Part shown: in pieces, positions 17,657 through 25,863 of the stretch | Numbering within the stretch: the stretch's first letter is position 1 | Layout: every line of letters starts with the position of its first letter | Source of the DNA: Desulfuromonadales bacterium | GTDB taxonomy: Bacteria > Desulfobacterota > Desulfuromonadia > Desulfuromonadales > UBA2197 | DNA length: 39,064 nucleotides | Assembly (NCBI GenBank): GCA_014859605.1 | Contig: JACUTW010000017.1 | Coordinates: 1 to 39,064, forward strand | Direction: 5' to 3' | Made by a program: the position numbers and the translations under genes | The notes under the pieces: generated by a model | What the model was told of the DNA's origin: nothing | What the model saw: the letters and a program-made list of their open reading frames with translations, nothing else | The model's database searches: none

Positions 17657-18835
17657 TTAGCGGTCAATTTCACCAAGGACGATATCGAGTGTGCCGATAA
17701 TCGCAACAACGTCAGCAATCATTCGACCCTGCACCATTTGCGGCAGAGCCTGCAGATTAACAAAGGAGGCCGGACGGATCTTCATACGGTATGGCCGACC
17801 CGAACCGTCAGAGACGAGATAAAAACCAACTTCGCCTTTAGGATTCTCGACACCCTGATAGATTTCGCCGACTTCCGGTTTCGGACCGTCACTGATAATC
17901 TTGAACTGATGTATCAAACCTTCGATGGTGTTGACAACGTCTTTTTTCGGAGGGAGACAGATCTTGGGGCAGTCGGCCATAATCGGCCCTGCCTGCAAAC
18001 GGTCCAAGGTCTGGCGAATGATCTTCACCGATTCGCGCATCTCAGCGAGACGAACACGATAACGTGCCCAGGTATCACAGCCCTGCTCAACACAGACTTT
18101 AAAGTCGTAATTCTCATAACCGCTGTAGGGATTGTCACGGCGCAGATCCCAATCGACACCGGAACCACGCAGCGACGGCCCGCTCAGACCAATATCGATG
18201 GCATCCTCGGCGCTGATCACACCGACGCCCTGAATACGCTTCTGCCAGATAATATTCCCGTTAAGCAGACCTTCATAGGTGTCGATATGGCCAGGCATAA
18301 CGTCGATAAAGCTACGGACGTCTGCCTCAAATCCGGCCGGGAGGTCAGCGGAAAGCCCACCAACCCTGAAATAGTTGGAAGTCATACGCGCGCCGGAGAG
18401 CTTTTCGTACATATCCATGATCATTTCACGCTCACGGAAGCAGTACAGAAAGACGGTCATGGCGCCGATATCCAGGGCGTGACAGGCGAGCCAGACAAGA
18501 TGGCTCTTGAGACGGGTAATCTCTGCCATCATGACGCGAATCGTCTTGGCGCGCTCCGGAATTGCCTCGGTAATACCGAAGAGTTTTTCCACGGCTAACA
18601 CGTATGCAAGGTTATTATGCATCGGTGCCAGATAATCGAGGCGGTCCGTCAGCGGCAGAACCTGATGATAGGTCCGCTCTTCGGAAAGTTTCTCTACACC
18701 CCGATGCAAAAAGCCGATGTGCGGGGTTGCCTTGATAACAGTTTCGCCGTCAAGTTCAAGAATCAGCTGCAAAACTCCGTGGGTGGAGGGATGCTGCGGA
18801 CCCATATTAACTGTCATGGTTTCGGTCAATGCCAT
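17657..18835 (-). CDS. nuoD: NADH-quinone oxidoreductase subunit D (49-kDa-type)
   Basis: 392 aa. It is the quinone-site subunit, related to the large subunit of [NiFe] hydrogenases but without nickel cysteines. NMGPQHPSTHGVLQLILELD contains the conserved His loop next to the quinone. GFLHRGVEKLSEERTYHQVL and YYLVSDGSGRPYRMKIRPAS are family hallmarks. It is not fused to NuoC, unlike in E. coli. It lies 41 nt after nuoC. Confidence 0.97.
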   Translation of the reverse strand: MALTETMTVNMGPQHPSTHGVLQLILELDGETVIKATPHIGFLHRGVEKLSEERTYHQVLPLTDRLDYLAPMHNNLAYVLAVEKLFGITEAIPERAKTIRVMMAEITRLKSHLVWLACHALDIGAMTVFLYCFREREMIMDMYEKLSGARMTSNYFRVGGLSADLPAGFEADVRSFIDVMPGHIDTYEGLLNGNIIWQKRIQGVGVISAEDAIDIGLSGPSLRGSGVDWDLRRDNPYSGYENYDFKVCVEQGCDTWARYRVRLAEMRESVKIIRQTLDRLQAGPIMADCPKICLPPKKDVVNTIEGLIHQFKIISDGPKPEVGEIYQGVENPKGEVGFYLVSDGSGRPYRMKIRPASFVNLQALPQMVQGRMIADVVAIIGTLDIVLGEIDR

Positions 18836-18876
18836 CGCGTGCCTCTTCAGTCTAAATTAGATCTGCGGAAGGTTGA

Positions 18877-19362
18877 TCAGGAAAGCCCGCCCTGATAGGG
18901 CGCGCGGTCAGGACCCTGAACCGGATAATCTTTACGTAGCGGATGCCCTACCCAATCAGCAGGCATAAGGATACGACGAAGATCAGGATGATTATTAAAA
19001 GAGATTCCCAGCAAATCCCAACATTCGCGCTCGTGCCAGTTAGCTGTTCCCCAGACCGACGCAACCGAATCGACGGTCGCATCCTTTTCGGCAACAGCCA
19101 CCTTCAAACGCAAACGTGCGTGGGTCGATATATTATAGAGATTGTAGACAACCATGAAGCGGTCATCTTTTTTCCCAAGATAGTCGACGCCACAGAGATC
19201 GCTCAAAAAGTTAAAGCCTTCACTCATCTTCAGATAACTGCAGATGGCGACAATCTCCTCTTTTTTGACGATGACAGTTGTTTCGCCGCGAAACTCAGCA
19301 ACCTCAAGGATCGAAGCAGCAAATTTCCCTTTTAAATTTTCAACAACAACTTCAATACTCAT
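18877..19362 (-). CDS. nuoC: NADH-quinone oxidoreductase subunit C (30-kDa-type)
   Basis: 161 aa. The C-terminal part with VWGTANWHERECWDLLGISF, NNHPDLRRILMPADWVGHPL and RKDYPVQGPD is the diagnostic signature of the 30-kDa subunit, which has no cofactor and braces NuoD and NuoB. The start has the expected ~25-residue variable N-terminus. It is a separate gene from nuoD. Confidence 0.96.
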   Translation of the reverse strand: MSIEVVVENLKGKFAASILEVAEFRGETTVIVKKEEIVAICSYLKMSEGFNFLSDLCGVDYLGKKDDRFMVVYNLYNISTHARLRLKVAVAEKDATVDSVASVWGTANWHERECWDLLGISFNNHPDLRRILMPADWVGHPLRKDYPVQGPDRAPYQGGLS

Positions 19363-19404
19363 CTCTTCGTCCTTATCGTCACTTAAATAGCCGCAACAAA
19401 CCGA

Positions 19405-19911
19405 TCACGCGTCATTAATGACTTCGCCGATGCCGATGGCTGCGCCGAAAGAGTTACGCTCGCGCATAATCTTTTCCTGCAGTTTGATCAAACCGTACAT
19501 CAAGCCCTCCGGCCGCGGCGGACATCCCGGGATATAAACATCAACCGGAAGATGCTCATCGATCCCCTGCACCACGCTGTAAGTATCGAAGATCCCGCCC
19601 GAACAGGCACAGGCGCCCATGGCAATGACATATTTCGGCTCCGGCATCTGCTCATAAACTGTCATAATGACCGGCAGCATCTTCTTGGTGACGGTACCGG
19701 CAATGATAATGCAGTCTGACTGTCGCGGAGAGGCGCGAAAGATAATCCCGAAACGGTCAAGGTCGAAACGGGCCGCACCCGTCGCCATCATCTCAATAGC
19801 ACAGCAAGCCAGACCAAAGGTCATCGGCCAGAGCGAACGAGACCTGGACCAGTTGACCACCTTGTCCAGAGATGTGGTAATGACGTTATCGCCCAGCGTT
19901 TCTACTCCCAT
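19405..19911 (-). CDS. nuoB: NADH-quinone oxidoreductase subunit B
   Basis: 168 aa. It carries cluster N2, the last electron carrier before quinone. The adjacent cysteines are in [14 protein letters not shown], with further ligands in GACACSGG and [10 protein letters not shown]. It begins 10 nt inside the 3' end of nuoA, which suggests translational coupling. Confidence 0.97.
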   Translation of the reverse strand: MGVETLGDNVITTSLDKVVNWSRSRSLWPMTFGLACCAIEMMATGAARFDLDRFGIIFRASPRQSDCIIIAGTVTKKMLPVIMTVYEQMPEPKYVIAMGACACSGGIFDTYSVVQGIDEHLPVDVYIPGCPPRPEGLMYGLIKLQEKIMRERNSFGAAIGIGEVINDA

Positions 19912-20258
19912 TCGAGCGCTCCTTTTTTCCAGTCATAAGCTAATCCGACGATCAGGACAAAGAAGAAAAAGCCCATAGCCGCGGCACCGTACCAGCCCAA
20001 CTCTCTAAAGATGACCGCCCAGGGATACATAAAGACCACCTCGACGTCAAACACAATAAAGGCCACCGCCACCAGATAAAACTTGACCGGGAAACGCTCG
20101 CGCGCCGAGCCGACCGGCGGCATACCACATTCATACGGGGCCAACTTGACCGCAGACGGCTTCTTCATGCCGATCAGACCCGAAAAGGTCAAAGATCCCA
20201 GCGCAAAGGCCAAAGAGATACCGAGCAACACCAGTATCGGTAGATAAGTATCCAACAT
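19902..20258 (-). CDS. nuoA: NADH-quinone oxidoreductase subunit A
   Basis: 118 aa with three transmembrane helices. The conserved acidic loop [20 protein letters not shown] contains the redox-sensitive Cys of the quinone-proximal loop. [20 protein letters not shown] is also typical. It is the first gene of the operon. A GGAGG site lies 11 nt upstream of the ATG at 20258. Confidence 0.97.
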   Translation of the reverse strand: MLDTYLPILVLLGISLAFALGSLTFSGLIGMKKPSAVKLAPYECGMPPVGSARERFPVKFYLVAVAFIVFDVEVVFMYPWAVIFRELGWYGAAAMGFFFFVLIVGLAYDWKKGALEWE

Positions 20259-20360
20259 GCGATGTTAGTCCTCCTGTATTAATTTATTCACTACACCAGG
20301 TCAGCACAAAACCAGCACAACGACTAGCGGTACACCTCTGCCGGTGGTTTCGGCGGAGCA

Positions 20361-20389
20361 AAGTTAGGATAATTCATCCTTGATGTCAA
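20361..20389 (-). promoter_or_regulatory. Candidate sigma70 promoter for the nuo operon
   Basis: A perfect TTGACA (20384-20389, minus strand) is followed after 17 nt by TAACTT (20361-20366). This predicts transcription from about 20354 and a leader of about 95 nt before nuoA. The -10 keeps only the three most conserved consensus positions. Confidence 0.5.
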
Positions 20390-20586
20390 GGAAAAAATAT
20401 CGCCCCCAAAACATCTTTTTATCCTTTAAATTCGGGTAATTAACCTGAAATTACCAGGTGATTTGTTTTTTTTAAAATATTACAACTAATCCTTTTTTGA
20501 CGACTCTTTAGACCTTTACGCTTTAAGGCGTCATCATCAGGCGATATCGCGGGGATCGCATGACAAGCGAAGCGGGGAAGAACTTC
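20390..20586. other. A+T-rich spacer between divergent nuo and hemL promoters
   Basis: About 200 nt without a credible gene. It contains several A/T tracts (an 8-T run near 20466 and a 6-T run near 20491) and an imperfect inverted repeat around 20497-20534 (GACG...CGTC ends). It could hold regulator sites for nuo or hemL, but I recognise no specific operator. Confidence 0.4.
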
Positions 20587-20615
20587 TTGACAGCATAGTG
20601 ACTGCGTGCTAATCA
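20587..20615 (+). promoter_or_regulatory. Candidate sigma70 promoter for hemL
   Basis: TTGACA (20587-20592), a 17-nt spacer, then TAATCA (20610-20615) preceded by TGC, giving an extended -10. The predicted start of transcription is about 50 nt before the hemL ATG. Confidence 0.45.
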
Positions 20616-20671
20616 AAATTCTCCATTTTGGCCTCTCTGGCCGCAACTTCAAACCCGACACAGGGGGTCCC

Positions 20672-21955
20672 ATGCTCCATACCAAATCATCCAGCTACTT
20701 TGCAGAAGCCAACCAGATTATCCCCGGCGGGGTCAACAGCCCGGTTCGCGCTTTTCGCTCGGTCGGTTGTGAACCGATCTTTATCGAGCGCGCTGCCGGC
20801 TCCAAAATCTATGATGCCGACGGCAATACGTACATCGACTACGTCGGGTCCTGGGGACCGATGATCCTCGGCCACTGCCACCCGCAAGTTGTCAGCGCCA
20901 TCGAAACAGCGGCGCGCAACGGTGCTTCTTTCGGCGCACCGACCCGGCTTGAAATCGAACTCGCCGAGATGGTCTGCGACGCCTACCCGAATATCGAGAT
21001 GGTGCGCATGGTCTCGTCCGGCACCGAAGCGACGATGAGCGCCATCCGGCTGGCGCGCGGCTACACCGGTCGGGATAAAATCCTCAAATTCGACGGCTGC
21101 TACCATGGCCATGCCGATTCCCTTCTGGTCAAGGCCGGTTCCGGTGCTGCCACCTTCGGTGTTCCGACCTCCCTCGGGGTCCCGGTCGACTTGGCCAAGC
21201 ATACCCTCACCGTGACTTATAATGATCTCGAAGAGACCCGCAATCTGGTGCGGGTCAATTCTGGTCAGATCGCCGCCATTATCGTTGAGCCGATCGCCGG
21301 CAACATGGGGTGCGTCGCTCCCCGCCCCGGTTTCCTTGAAGGGTTGCGGCAACTCTGCAACGAAGAAGGGATCGTCCTGATTATCGATGAAGTCATGACC
21401 GGTTTCCGCGTCGCCTTTGGTGGCGCCCAGGAACGTTTCAAGGTGCAGGGCGACCTGGTCTGTCTTGGCAAGATCATCGGCGGCGGCCTCCCGGTCGGTG
21501 CCTTTGGCGGCAAGCGCGAGATCATGGAGAAGCTTTCCCCCTTGGGCGGCGTTTACCAAGCCGGCACCCTCTCCGGCAACCCCCTGGCGATGAGCGCCGG
21601 GATTGCCACCCTCAAGCTCCTCAAAGAGCCCGGTTTTTACGATGTGATCGAAGAGAAGAGTGCCTACCTGGAAAAGGGACTGCTTGACGCTGCCAAGGAA
21701 TCGCCGATTCCGACCTGCTGGAACCGGGTCGGCGGCATGTTCTGCTCCTTCTTCACCGCCGGACCGGTCACCAACTTCACGGAAGCCCTCAAGAGCGATA
21801 CCGTCGCCTTCGGCAAGTTCTTCCGCTCCATGCTCGACCAGGGGATTAACCTCGCCCCGAGCCAGTTTGAAGCCGGCTTTATGAGCGCCGCGCACAGCCA
21901 GGACGATCTTGATCAGACCATCGCGGCCGCGCGCAAAGCGTATAAATCGCTGTAA
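20672..21955 (+). CDS. hemL: Glutamate-1-semialdehyde 2,1-aminomutase
   Basis: 427 aa from the ATG at 20672; an upstream in-frame ATG at 20606 would lie at or before the predicted transcription start and was rejected. HemL converts glutamate-1-semialdehyde to 5-aminolevulinate, the C5-pathway entry to heme, using PLP. Signatures: [15 protein letters not shown] at the N-terminus; [39 protein letters not shown]; the PLP-stabilising [11 protein letters not shown]; and the PLP lysine in [31 protein letters not shown] follows. It has its own promoter and terminator, so it is probably monocistronic. Confidence 0.98.
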   Translation: MLHTKSSSYFAEANQIIPGGVNSPVRAFRSVGCEPIFIERAAGSKIYDADGNTYIDYVGSWGPMILGHCHPQVVSAIETAARNGASFGAPTRLEIELAEMVCDAYPNIEMVRMVSSGTEATMSAIRLARGYTGRDKILKFDGCYHGHADSLLVKAGSGAATFGVPTSLGVPVDLAKHTLTVTYNDLEETRNLVRVNSGQIAAIIVEPIAGNMGCVAPRPGFLEGLRQLCNEEGIVLIIDEVMTGFRVAFGGAQERFKVQGDLVCLGKIIGGGLPVGAFGGKREIMEKLSPLGGVYQAGTLSGNPLAMSAGIATLKLLKEPGFYDVIEEKSAYLEKGLLDAAKESPIPTCWNRVGGMFCSFFTAGPVTNFTEALKSDTVAFGKFFRSMLDQGINLAPSQFEAGFMSAAHSQDDLDQTIAAARKAYKSL

Positions 21956-21984
21956 AGTCGACTGCTCCCGCTCTAAACGACGAA

Positions 21985-22017
21985 GGGCCCCGGAACATAC
22001 CGGGGCCTTTCGTTTTT
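21985..22017 (+). terminator. Rho-independent terminator of hemL
   Basis: The 8-bp G+C stem GGCCCCGG (21986-21993)/CCGGGGCC (22000-22007), with a 6-nt loop, is followed by TTTCGTTTTT. It begins 30 nt after the hemL stop codon. Confidence 0.9.
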
Positions 22018-22034
22018 CTGAAGGGATCATTCAC

Positions 22035-22115
22035 AACCAACCCCTCCAACCTCCCCTTAACAGGGGAGACTTTAAAACTTCCCCCCTGTCAAGGGGGGAT
22101 TGAGGGGGGTTGGTT
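22035..22115. repeat. Long imperfect inverted repeat with two hairpins; reaches into the glnS stop codon
   Basis: The ends AACCAACCCC (from 22035) and GGGGTTGGTT (to 22115) are inverted. Within each half lies a hairpin: CTCCCC/GGGGAG (22051-22056 with 22063-22068) and CCCCCC/GGGGGG (22081-22086 with 22093-22098). The element fills the gap between the hemL terminator and glnS, which converge. The glnS stop TAA (22114-22116 on the minus strand) is formed by the end of the repeat. Confidence 0.75.
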
Positions 22116-23793
22116 ACCCGCTCTTGCTCCAGGAATCGCGCAGGGTCGCGATACGATTGAAGACCGGCAGGCCGGCTGCCGACGCCGCGTCGAGACAAAA
22201 ATAGCCCTGGCGCTCAAACTGATAGCGGAGCGACGGGTCAGCCGCCGCCAGCCCCGGTTCGCAACGACAGTCGCGGAGAATCTCCACCGAATGGGGATTA
22301 AGCTGCTGCAGATAATCGACCTCCTTGCCGACGCCGGGTTGCGGCACGCTGAAAAGACGATCGTAAAGACGAACCTCGGCGGTCACACTGTCGCGGGCCG
22401 AAACCCAGTGAATCGTCCCCTTGACCTTGCGCCCGTCCGGCGACGAACCGCCGCGGCTGGCAGGATCATAGCTGCAACGTAACTCAACGATAGCGCCGCT
22501 GGCCGGATCGCGCACTACCGCTGTGCAGGTGATGAAATAAGCATTGCGTAGCCGCACCTCTTTCCCCGGCGCCAGGCGGAAGAAGCCTTTCGGCGGTTCT
22601 TCGGCAAAGTCCTCCTGCTCAATATAAATCTCGCGGCCAAAGGGGACAGTGCGCACCCCGAAGTCGGGATTGGCAGGGTGATTGGCCACCTCCATCGCTT
22701 CGACCTCCCCTTCCGGATAGTTCTCGATCACCACCTTGAGAGGACGCAGCACCGCCATGACCCGCGGCGCCGTGTCGTTGAGCTCCTCGCGCACGCAATC
22801 TTCCAACACACTCATATCGATCCAGTTATCGTTACGCCCGACGCCGATACGCTCGCAAAAGGTCCGGACTGCGGCGGGCGGATAACCGCGGCGGCGCAGC
22901 CCCGACAAGGTCGGCAGACGCGGATCGTCCCAGCCGGCCACATGACCGTCACTGACGAGTTCAAGGAGTTTGCGCTTGCTCATCACCGTATAAGTCAGGT
23001 TGAGGCGGGCAAACTCGTACTGGCGGGGGCGCGCCGGCAGGGTCAGATTATCGATGACCCAATCGTACAAAGGGCGATGATCCTCGAATTCAAGGGTGCA
23101 GATCGAGTGGGTCACCCCTTCGAGGGCATCCGAGATCGGATGAGCAAAGTCGTACATCGGATAGATGCACCAGGCAGCGCCGGTGCGGTGATGCTCGGTC
23201 TTTTTGATGCGGTAAAGGGCAGGATCACGCAGATTGATATTCGGCGCCGCCATGTCGATACGGGCACGGAGGATATGAGTGCCATCGGCAAATTCCCCGG
23301 CCCGCATACGCCGGAAGAGATCGAGACTTTCGGCACTGCTCCGATCTCGATAGGGGCTGGCCACCCCCGGCTCAGTGAGGGTGCCGCGCCGCTGCCGCAT
23401 CTCCTCGGCACTCTGGCTGTCGACATAGGCCTTGCCGGCAGAGATCAGCGCCTCGGCGCACTCATAAAACTTTTCATAATAGTCAGAAGCATAATAAAGG
23501 TGCTCCCCCCAATCAAAACCGAGCCAGGCGACATCGCGCTTGATCGACTCTTCATATTCAACCTCTTCTTTGGCGGGATTGGTGTCATCAAAACGGAGAT
23601 GACAACAGCCGGCATAGTCGCGGGCGAGGCCGAAGTTCAGACAGATCGACTTGGCGTGGCCGATATGCAGATAGCCGTTCGGCTCCGGCGGAAAGCGGGT
23701 GACGATAGAGCGATTCCGGCCAGCACTAAGGTCAGCACTAATGATATTGCGGATAAAGTTGCTCGGGGTAGCTTCGATAAGCTGATCATCCAT
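22114..23793 (-). CDS. glnS: Glutaminyl-tRNA synthetase
   Basis: 559 aa from the ATG at 23793. A TTG 30 nt upstream lies only about 5 nt after the predicted transcription start and has no ribosome site, whereas the ATG has an AGGA upstream. It is a class I synthetase that charges tRNA-Gln. The HIGH motif is in [20 protein letters not shown] and the KMSKS equivalent in [13 protein letters not shown]. The C-terminal anticodon-binding beta-barrel ends [20 protein letters not shown], as in the E. coli enzyme. GlnRS together with GatCAB in one genome is common in this group. The stop codon is contributed by an inverted repeat. Confidence 0.97.
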   Translation of the reverse strand: MDDQLIEATPSNFIRNIISADLSAGRNRSIVTRFPPEPNGYLHIGHAKSICLNFGLARDYAGCCHLRFDDTNPAKEEVEYEESIKRDVAWLGFDWGEHLYYASDYYEKFYECAEALISAGKAYVDSQSAEEMRQRRGTLTEPGVASPYRDRSSAESLDLFRRMRAGEFADGTHILRARIDMAAPNINLRDPALYRIKKTEHHRTGAAWCIYPMYDFAHPISDALEGVTHSICTLEFEDHRPLYDWVIDNLTLPARPRQYEFARLNLTYTVMSKRKLLELVSDGHVAGWDDPRLPTLSGLRRRGYPPAAVRTFCERIGVGRNDNWIDMSVLEDCVREELNDTAPRVMAVLRPLKVVIENYPEGEVEAMEVANHPANPDFGVRTVPFGREIYIEQEDFAEEPPKGFFRLAPGKEVRLRNAYFITCTAVVRDPASGAIVELRCSYDPASRGGSSPDGRKVKGTIHWVSARDSVTAEVRLYDRLFSVPQPGVGKEVDYLQQLNPHSVEILRDCRCEPGLAAADPSLRYQFERQGYFCLDAASAAGLPVFNRIATLRDSWSKSG

Positions 23794-23834
23794 GGGCGAG
23801 ACATCCTGCGCGAGAGTAGTCAAAAAGCTGCGGC

Positions 23835-23863
23835 ACTATAGCCAGATTCGCTGATTTTTCCAA
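23835..23863 (-). promoter_or_regulatory. Sigma70-like promoter for glnS
   Basis: On the minus strand TTGGAA (23858-23863), 17 nt, then TATAGT (23835-23840). It predicts a transcription start near 23828 and a leader of about 35 nt to the ATG at 23793. Confidence 0.65.
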
Positions 23864-23921
23864 GGAATAATGCACATTTTCTATTGGCGGAAAATAACCG
23901 ACGATTTTGGTCATTTTTCTC

Positions 23922-23949
23922 TTGCACCCTGCAAAAAAGATGGTAATAT
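23922..23949 (+). promoter_or_regulatory. Sigma70-like promoter for the thioredoxin-fold gene
   Basis: TTGCAC (23922-23927), a 16-nt spacer, then TAATAT (23944-23949). It lies about 50 nt upstream of the ATG at 23999, which has a GAAAGGAG ribosome site. Confidence 0.55.
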
Positions 23950-23998
23950 ATAACCAAATGAATCACCAATATCCCTTCGGGGTAGAAAGGAGCAAGTC

Positions 23999-24274
23999 AT
24001 GAAGATTGAAATTCTTGTCAATGCCAAGAGCTTTGAAGCCGGCGATCAGGTTTTACAAAACGTCAAAGAGGCGTTGGATCGGACTGACATCGAAGCGGAA
24101 GTCCATATTTATCATGACGTCCACAAGATGATTGATCACCGTGTTTATGTTGCTCCGGCCCTGATGATTGACGATGCTGTTCGCATCGCTGGACGGATTC
24201 CTGAAACCAGAGAAATTATTTCTATATTTGCGGAAAGGCCGCGTTACCACAAACGTTTGAAAAAAGTCGCCTGA
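23999..24274 (+). CDS. Cysteine-free thioredoxin-fold small protein
   Basis: 91 aa. The pattern MKIEILVNAKSF...VLQNVKEALDR, a beta-alpha-beta segment, then VAPALMIDDAVRIAGRIPET matches the 'thioredoxin_3'/small redox-active disulfide protein family. That family includes a cis-Pro loop (here APAL) and the strand pair after it. In that family a CPxC active site follows the first strand; here the same place reads NAKSF, and the protein contains no cysteine at all. Disulfide chemistry is therefore excluded, so it may be a binding or scaffolding protein. The C-terminus is basic (RPRYHKRLKKVA). It stands alone, with its own promoter and a strong terminator, divergent from glnS. Confidence is moderate for the fold and nil for a specific function. 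Confidence 0.7.
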   Translation: MKIEILVNAKSFEAGDQVLQNVKEALDRTDIEAEVHIYHDVHKMIDHRVYVAPALMIDDAVRIAGRIPETREIISIFAERPRYHKRLKKVA

Positions 24275-24305
24275 CCCCAGCAGGTGACAATAAAATTTAA
24301 AGTTT

Positions 24306-24342
24306 GCCGGAAGGGTTCCTCCTGCTCTTCCGGCTTTTTTTT
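24306..24342 (+). terminator. Rho-independent terminator after the thioredoxin-fold gene
   Basis: The 8-bp stem GCCGGAAG (24306-24313)/CTTCCGGC (24327-24334) is followed by eight T residues (24335-24342). Confidence 0.93.
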
Positions 24343-24356
24343 GCCTTTTTGCTCCC

Positions 24357-24385
24357 TTTACATTTTCCCCCGGCTGCGGTAGTTT
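24357..24385 (+). promoter_or_regulatory. Possible promoter for hemG
   Basis: TTTACA (24357-24362), 17 nt, then TAGTTT (24380-24385), about 35 nt before the hemG ATG and directly after a strong terminator. The -10 is weak. Confidence 0.35.
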
Positions 24386-24421
24386 CCTCGGAATTCTTTA
24401 AGAAACCCGGGAGACGATGCG

Positions 24422-25825
24422 ATGCGACAGATTGCCATTATTGGCGGAGGAATTTCCGGACTTTCCGCCGGCCATGCGATAGAACGACTGACTAGAGCCG
24501 CGAACATTGCCGCGCAGGTGACGATCTTTGAAAAGGAAGAGCGCACCGGTGGCAAAGTCTGGAGTCTGCACGAAGAAGGCTTCCTCTGCGAATGGGGGCC
24601 GAACGGCTTTCTCGATAGCAAACCGATGACGTTAGAGCTCTGCGCCCACCTCGGCATCAGCGAGCGCCTGCTGCGCTCTGACGACAACGCCCGCAAGCGC
24701 TTCATCTATGCCACCGGACAGTTGCACGGCCTTCCGGAGAACGGACCGAGTTTCCTCAAGTCGCAGCTGATCAGCTGGCCGGGGAAGATGCGCCTCGCCG
24801 CTGAACTCCTGATCCCGCCGCGCCGCGACGGCGTCGACGAAACCCTCGCCGCCTTTGCCCGCCGCCGCCTCGGACCGGAAGCCCTCGACAAACTCATCGG
24901 CCCGATGGTCTCCGGCATCTTTGCCGGCGATCCCGAGACGATGAGCCTGAAGAGCTGTTTTCCTCGCATCTGTGAACTTGAACAGCAATACGGCGGCCTG
25001 CTCAAGGCGATGATCCTCCTCGCCAAAAAGAAGAAGGCCGAAATCAAAGCCGGCAAAGCCGTGGCCAGCGCCGCCGGTCCGGCCGGTATCCTTACCTCAT
25101 TCGTCGGCGGCATCCAGGATTTAACCACCGCCACCGCCGCCGCTCTGAGCGGACCGGTGCGGACCAACACAGCCGTCACGGCGATCCGCCGCCAAAGCGA
25201 CGGCTTCGAGCTCTCCCTCGCCGACGGCAGCAGCGCCAACAGCGAAATCGTCATCTTTGCCGCCCCCGCTTATGCTCTCGCCGGGATAACCGACAACTTC
25301 GACGCTGAGATGGCGCGGATCCTCCGCGAGATCCTGTATGCGCCGATGAACGTCATCTGTTGCGGCTATGAACGGGAAAAGATTTCCCGCAACCTCGACG
25401 CCTTCGGCTATCTCATCGCCAAAAAAGAAGGGCGTGCCACCCTCGGCACCCTCTGGGATTCGAGCATCTTCCCGAATCGCGCGCCGCAGGGGAAGGTTTT
25501 GCTGCGCTCGATGATGGGGGGCGCCACCAATCCCGGCGCCATCGACCTCAGCGACAGCGACGTCCTGACGAAAGTCCGGGCCGATCTGCAACAGATCATG
25601 GGGATCAGCGCCGAACCCGACTTTGTCCGGATCTTCCGCCACCCCCAGGCCATCCCCCAGTATACCGTCGGCCACAGCCGCCGCGTCGAAGGCCTGCGCG
25701 CCCGCGCCGCCTTGACGCCAGGGCTCTTCCTCACCGGCAACGCCTTCTTCGGCGTCGGCCTCAACGACTGCGTCAACGCCTCGAATCAGGTCGCCGACGC
25801 CGTCCTGGCCCACCTGCAAGCGTAA
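24422..25825 (+). CDS. hemG: Protoporphyrinogen oxidase, oxygen-dependent (HemY/PPOX) type
   Basis: 467 aa. The N-terminal FAD dinucleotide-binding motif IAIIGGGISGLSAGHAIERL is followed by FEKEERTGGKVWSL, then FLCEWGPNGFLDSKP, a region characteristic of PPOX. The C-terminal flavin loop LFLTGNAFFGVGLNDCVNAS is typical. Conventional members oxidise protoporphyrinogen IX to protoporphyrin IX, or the coproporphyrin equivalent, using O2; other acceptors are possible in anaerobes. The ATG at 24422 has a GGGAG site upstream. It lies 2.5 kb from hemL on the same strand, but hemL has its own terminator and is not in the same operon. The next gene (cls) converges and a palindrome separates them. Confidence 0.94.
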   Translation: MRQIAIIGGGISGLSAGHAIERLTRAANIAAQVTIFEKEERTGGKVWSLHEEGFLCEWGPNGFLDSKPMTLELCAHLGISERLLRSDDNARKRFIYATGQLHGLPENGPSFLKSQLISWPGKMRLAAELLIPPRRDGVDETLAAFARRRLGPEALDKLIGPMVSGIFAGDPETMSLKSCFPRICELEQQYGGLLKAMILLAKKKKAEIKAGKAVASAAGPAGILTSFVGGIQDLTTATAAALSGPVRTNTAVTAIRRQSDGFELSLADGSSANSEIVIFAAPAYALAGITDNFDAEMARILREILYAPMNVICCGYEREKISRNLDAFGYLIAKKEGRATLGTLWDSSIFPNRAPQGKVLLRSMMGGATNPGAIDLSDSDVLTKVRADLQQIMGISAEPDFVRIFRHPQAIPQYTVGHSRRVEGLRARAALTPGLFLTGNAFFGVGLNDCVNASNQVADAVLAHLQA

Positions 25826-25829
25826 ATCC

Positions 25830-25863
25830 TTTGTAGGGGCACGGCGCGCCGTGCCCCTACAAA
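25830..25863. repeat. 34-nt perfect palindrome between hemG and cls; contains the cls stop codon
   Basis: A perfect 17+17 palindrome. Each arm reads TTTGTAGGGGCACGGCG from its own end. The outer sequence TTGTAGGGGC is the same as the ends of the repeat at 3359-3410. It starts 5 nt after the hemG stop, and the cls TAG stop (25857-25859) is within its right arm. No T-run follows it on either strand, so it is not a textbook terminator, though it may block 3' exonucleases for both convergent mRNAs. Confidence 0.85.

Noticed and set aside
20687-22030. Antisense open frame across hemL
   Set aside because: Mirror of a conserved gene; it would also read through the hemL terminator.
25830-25863. The palindrome as a bidirectional rho-independent terminator
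   Set aside because: No T-run follows the stem on either strand.
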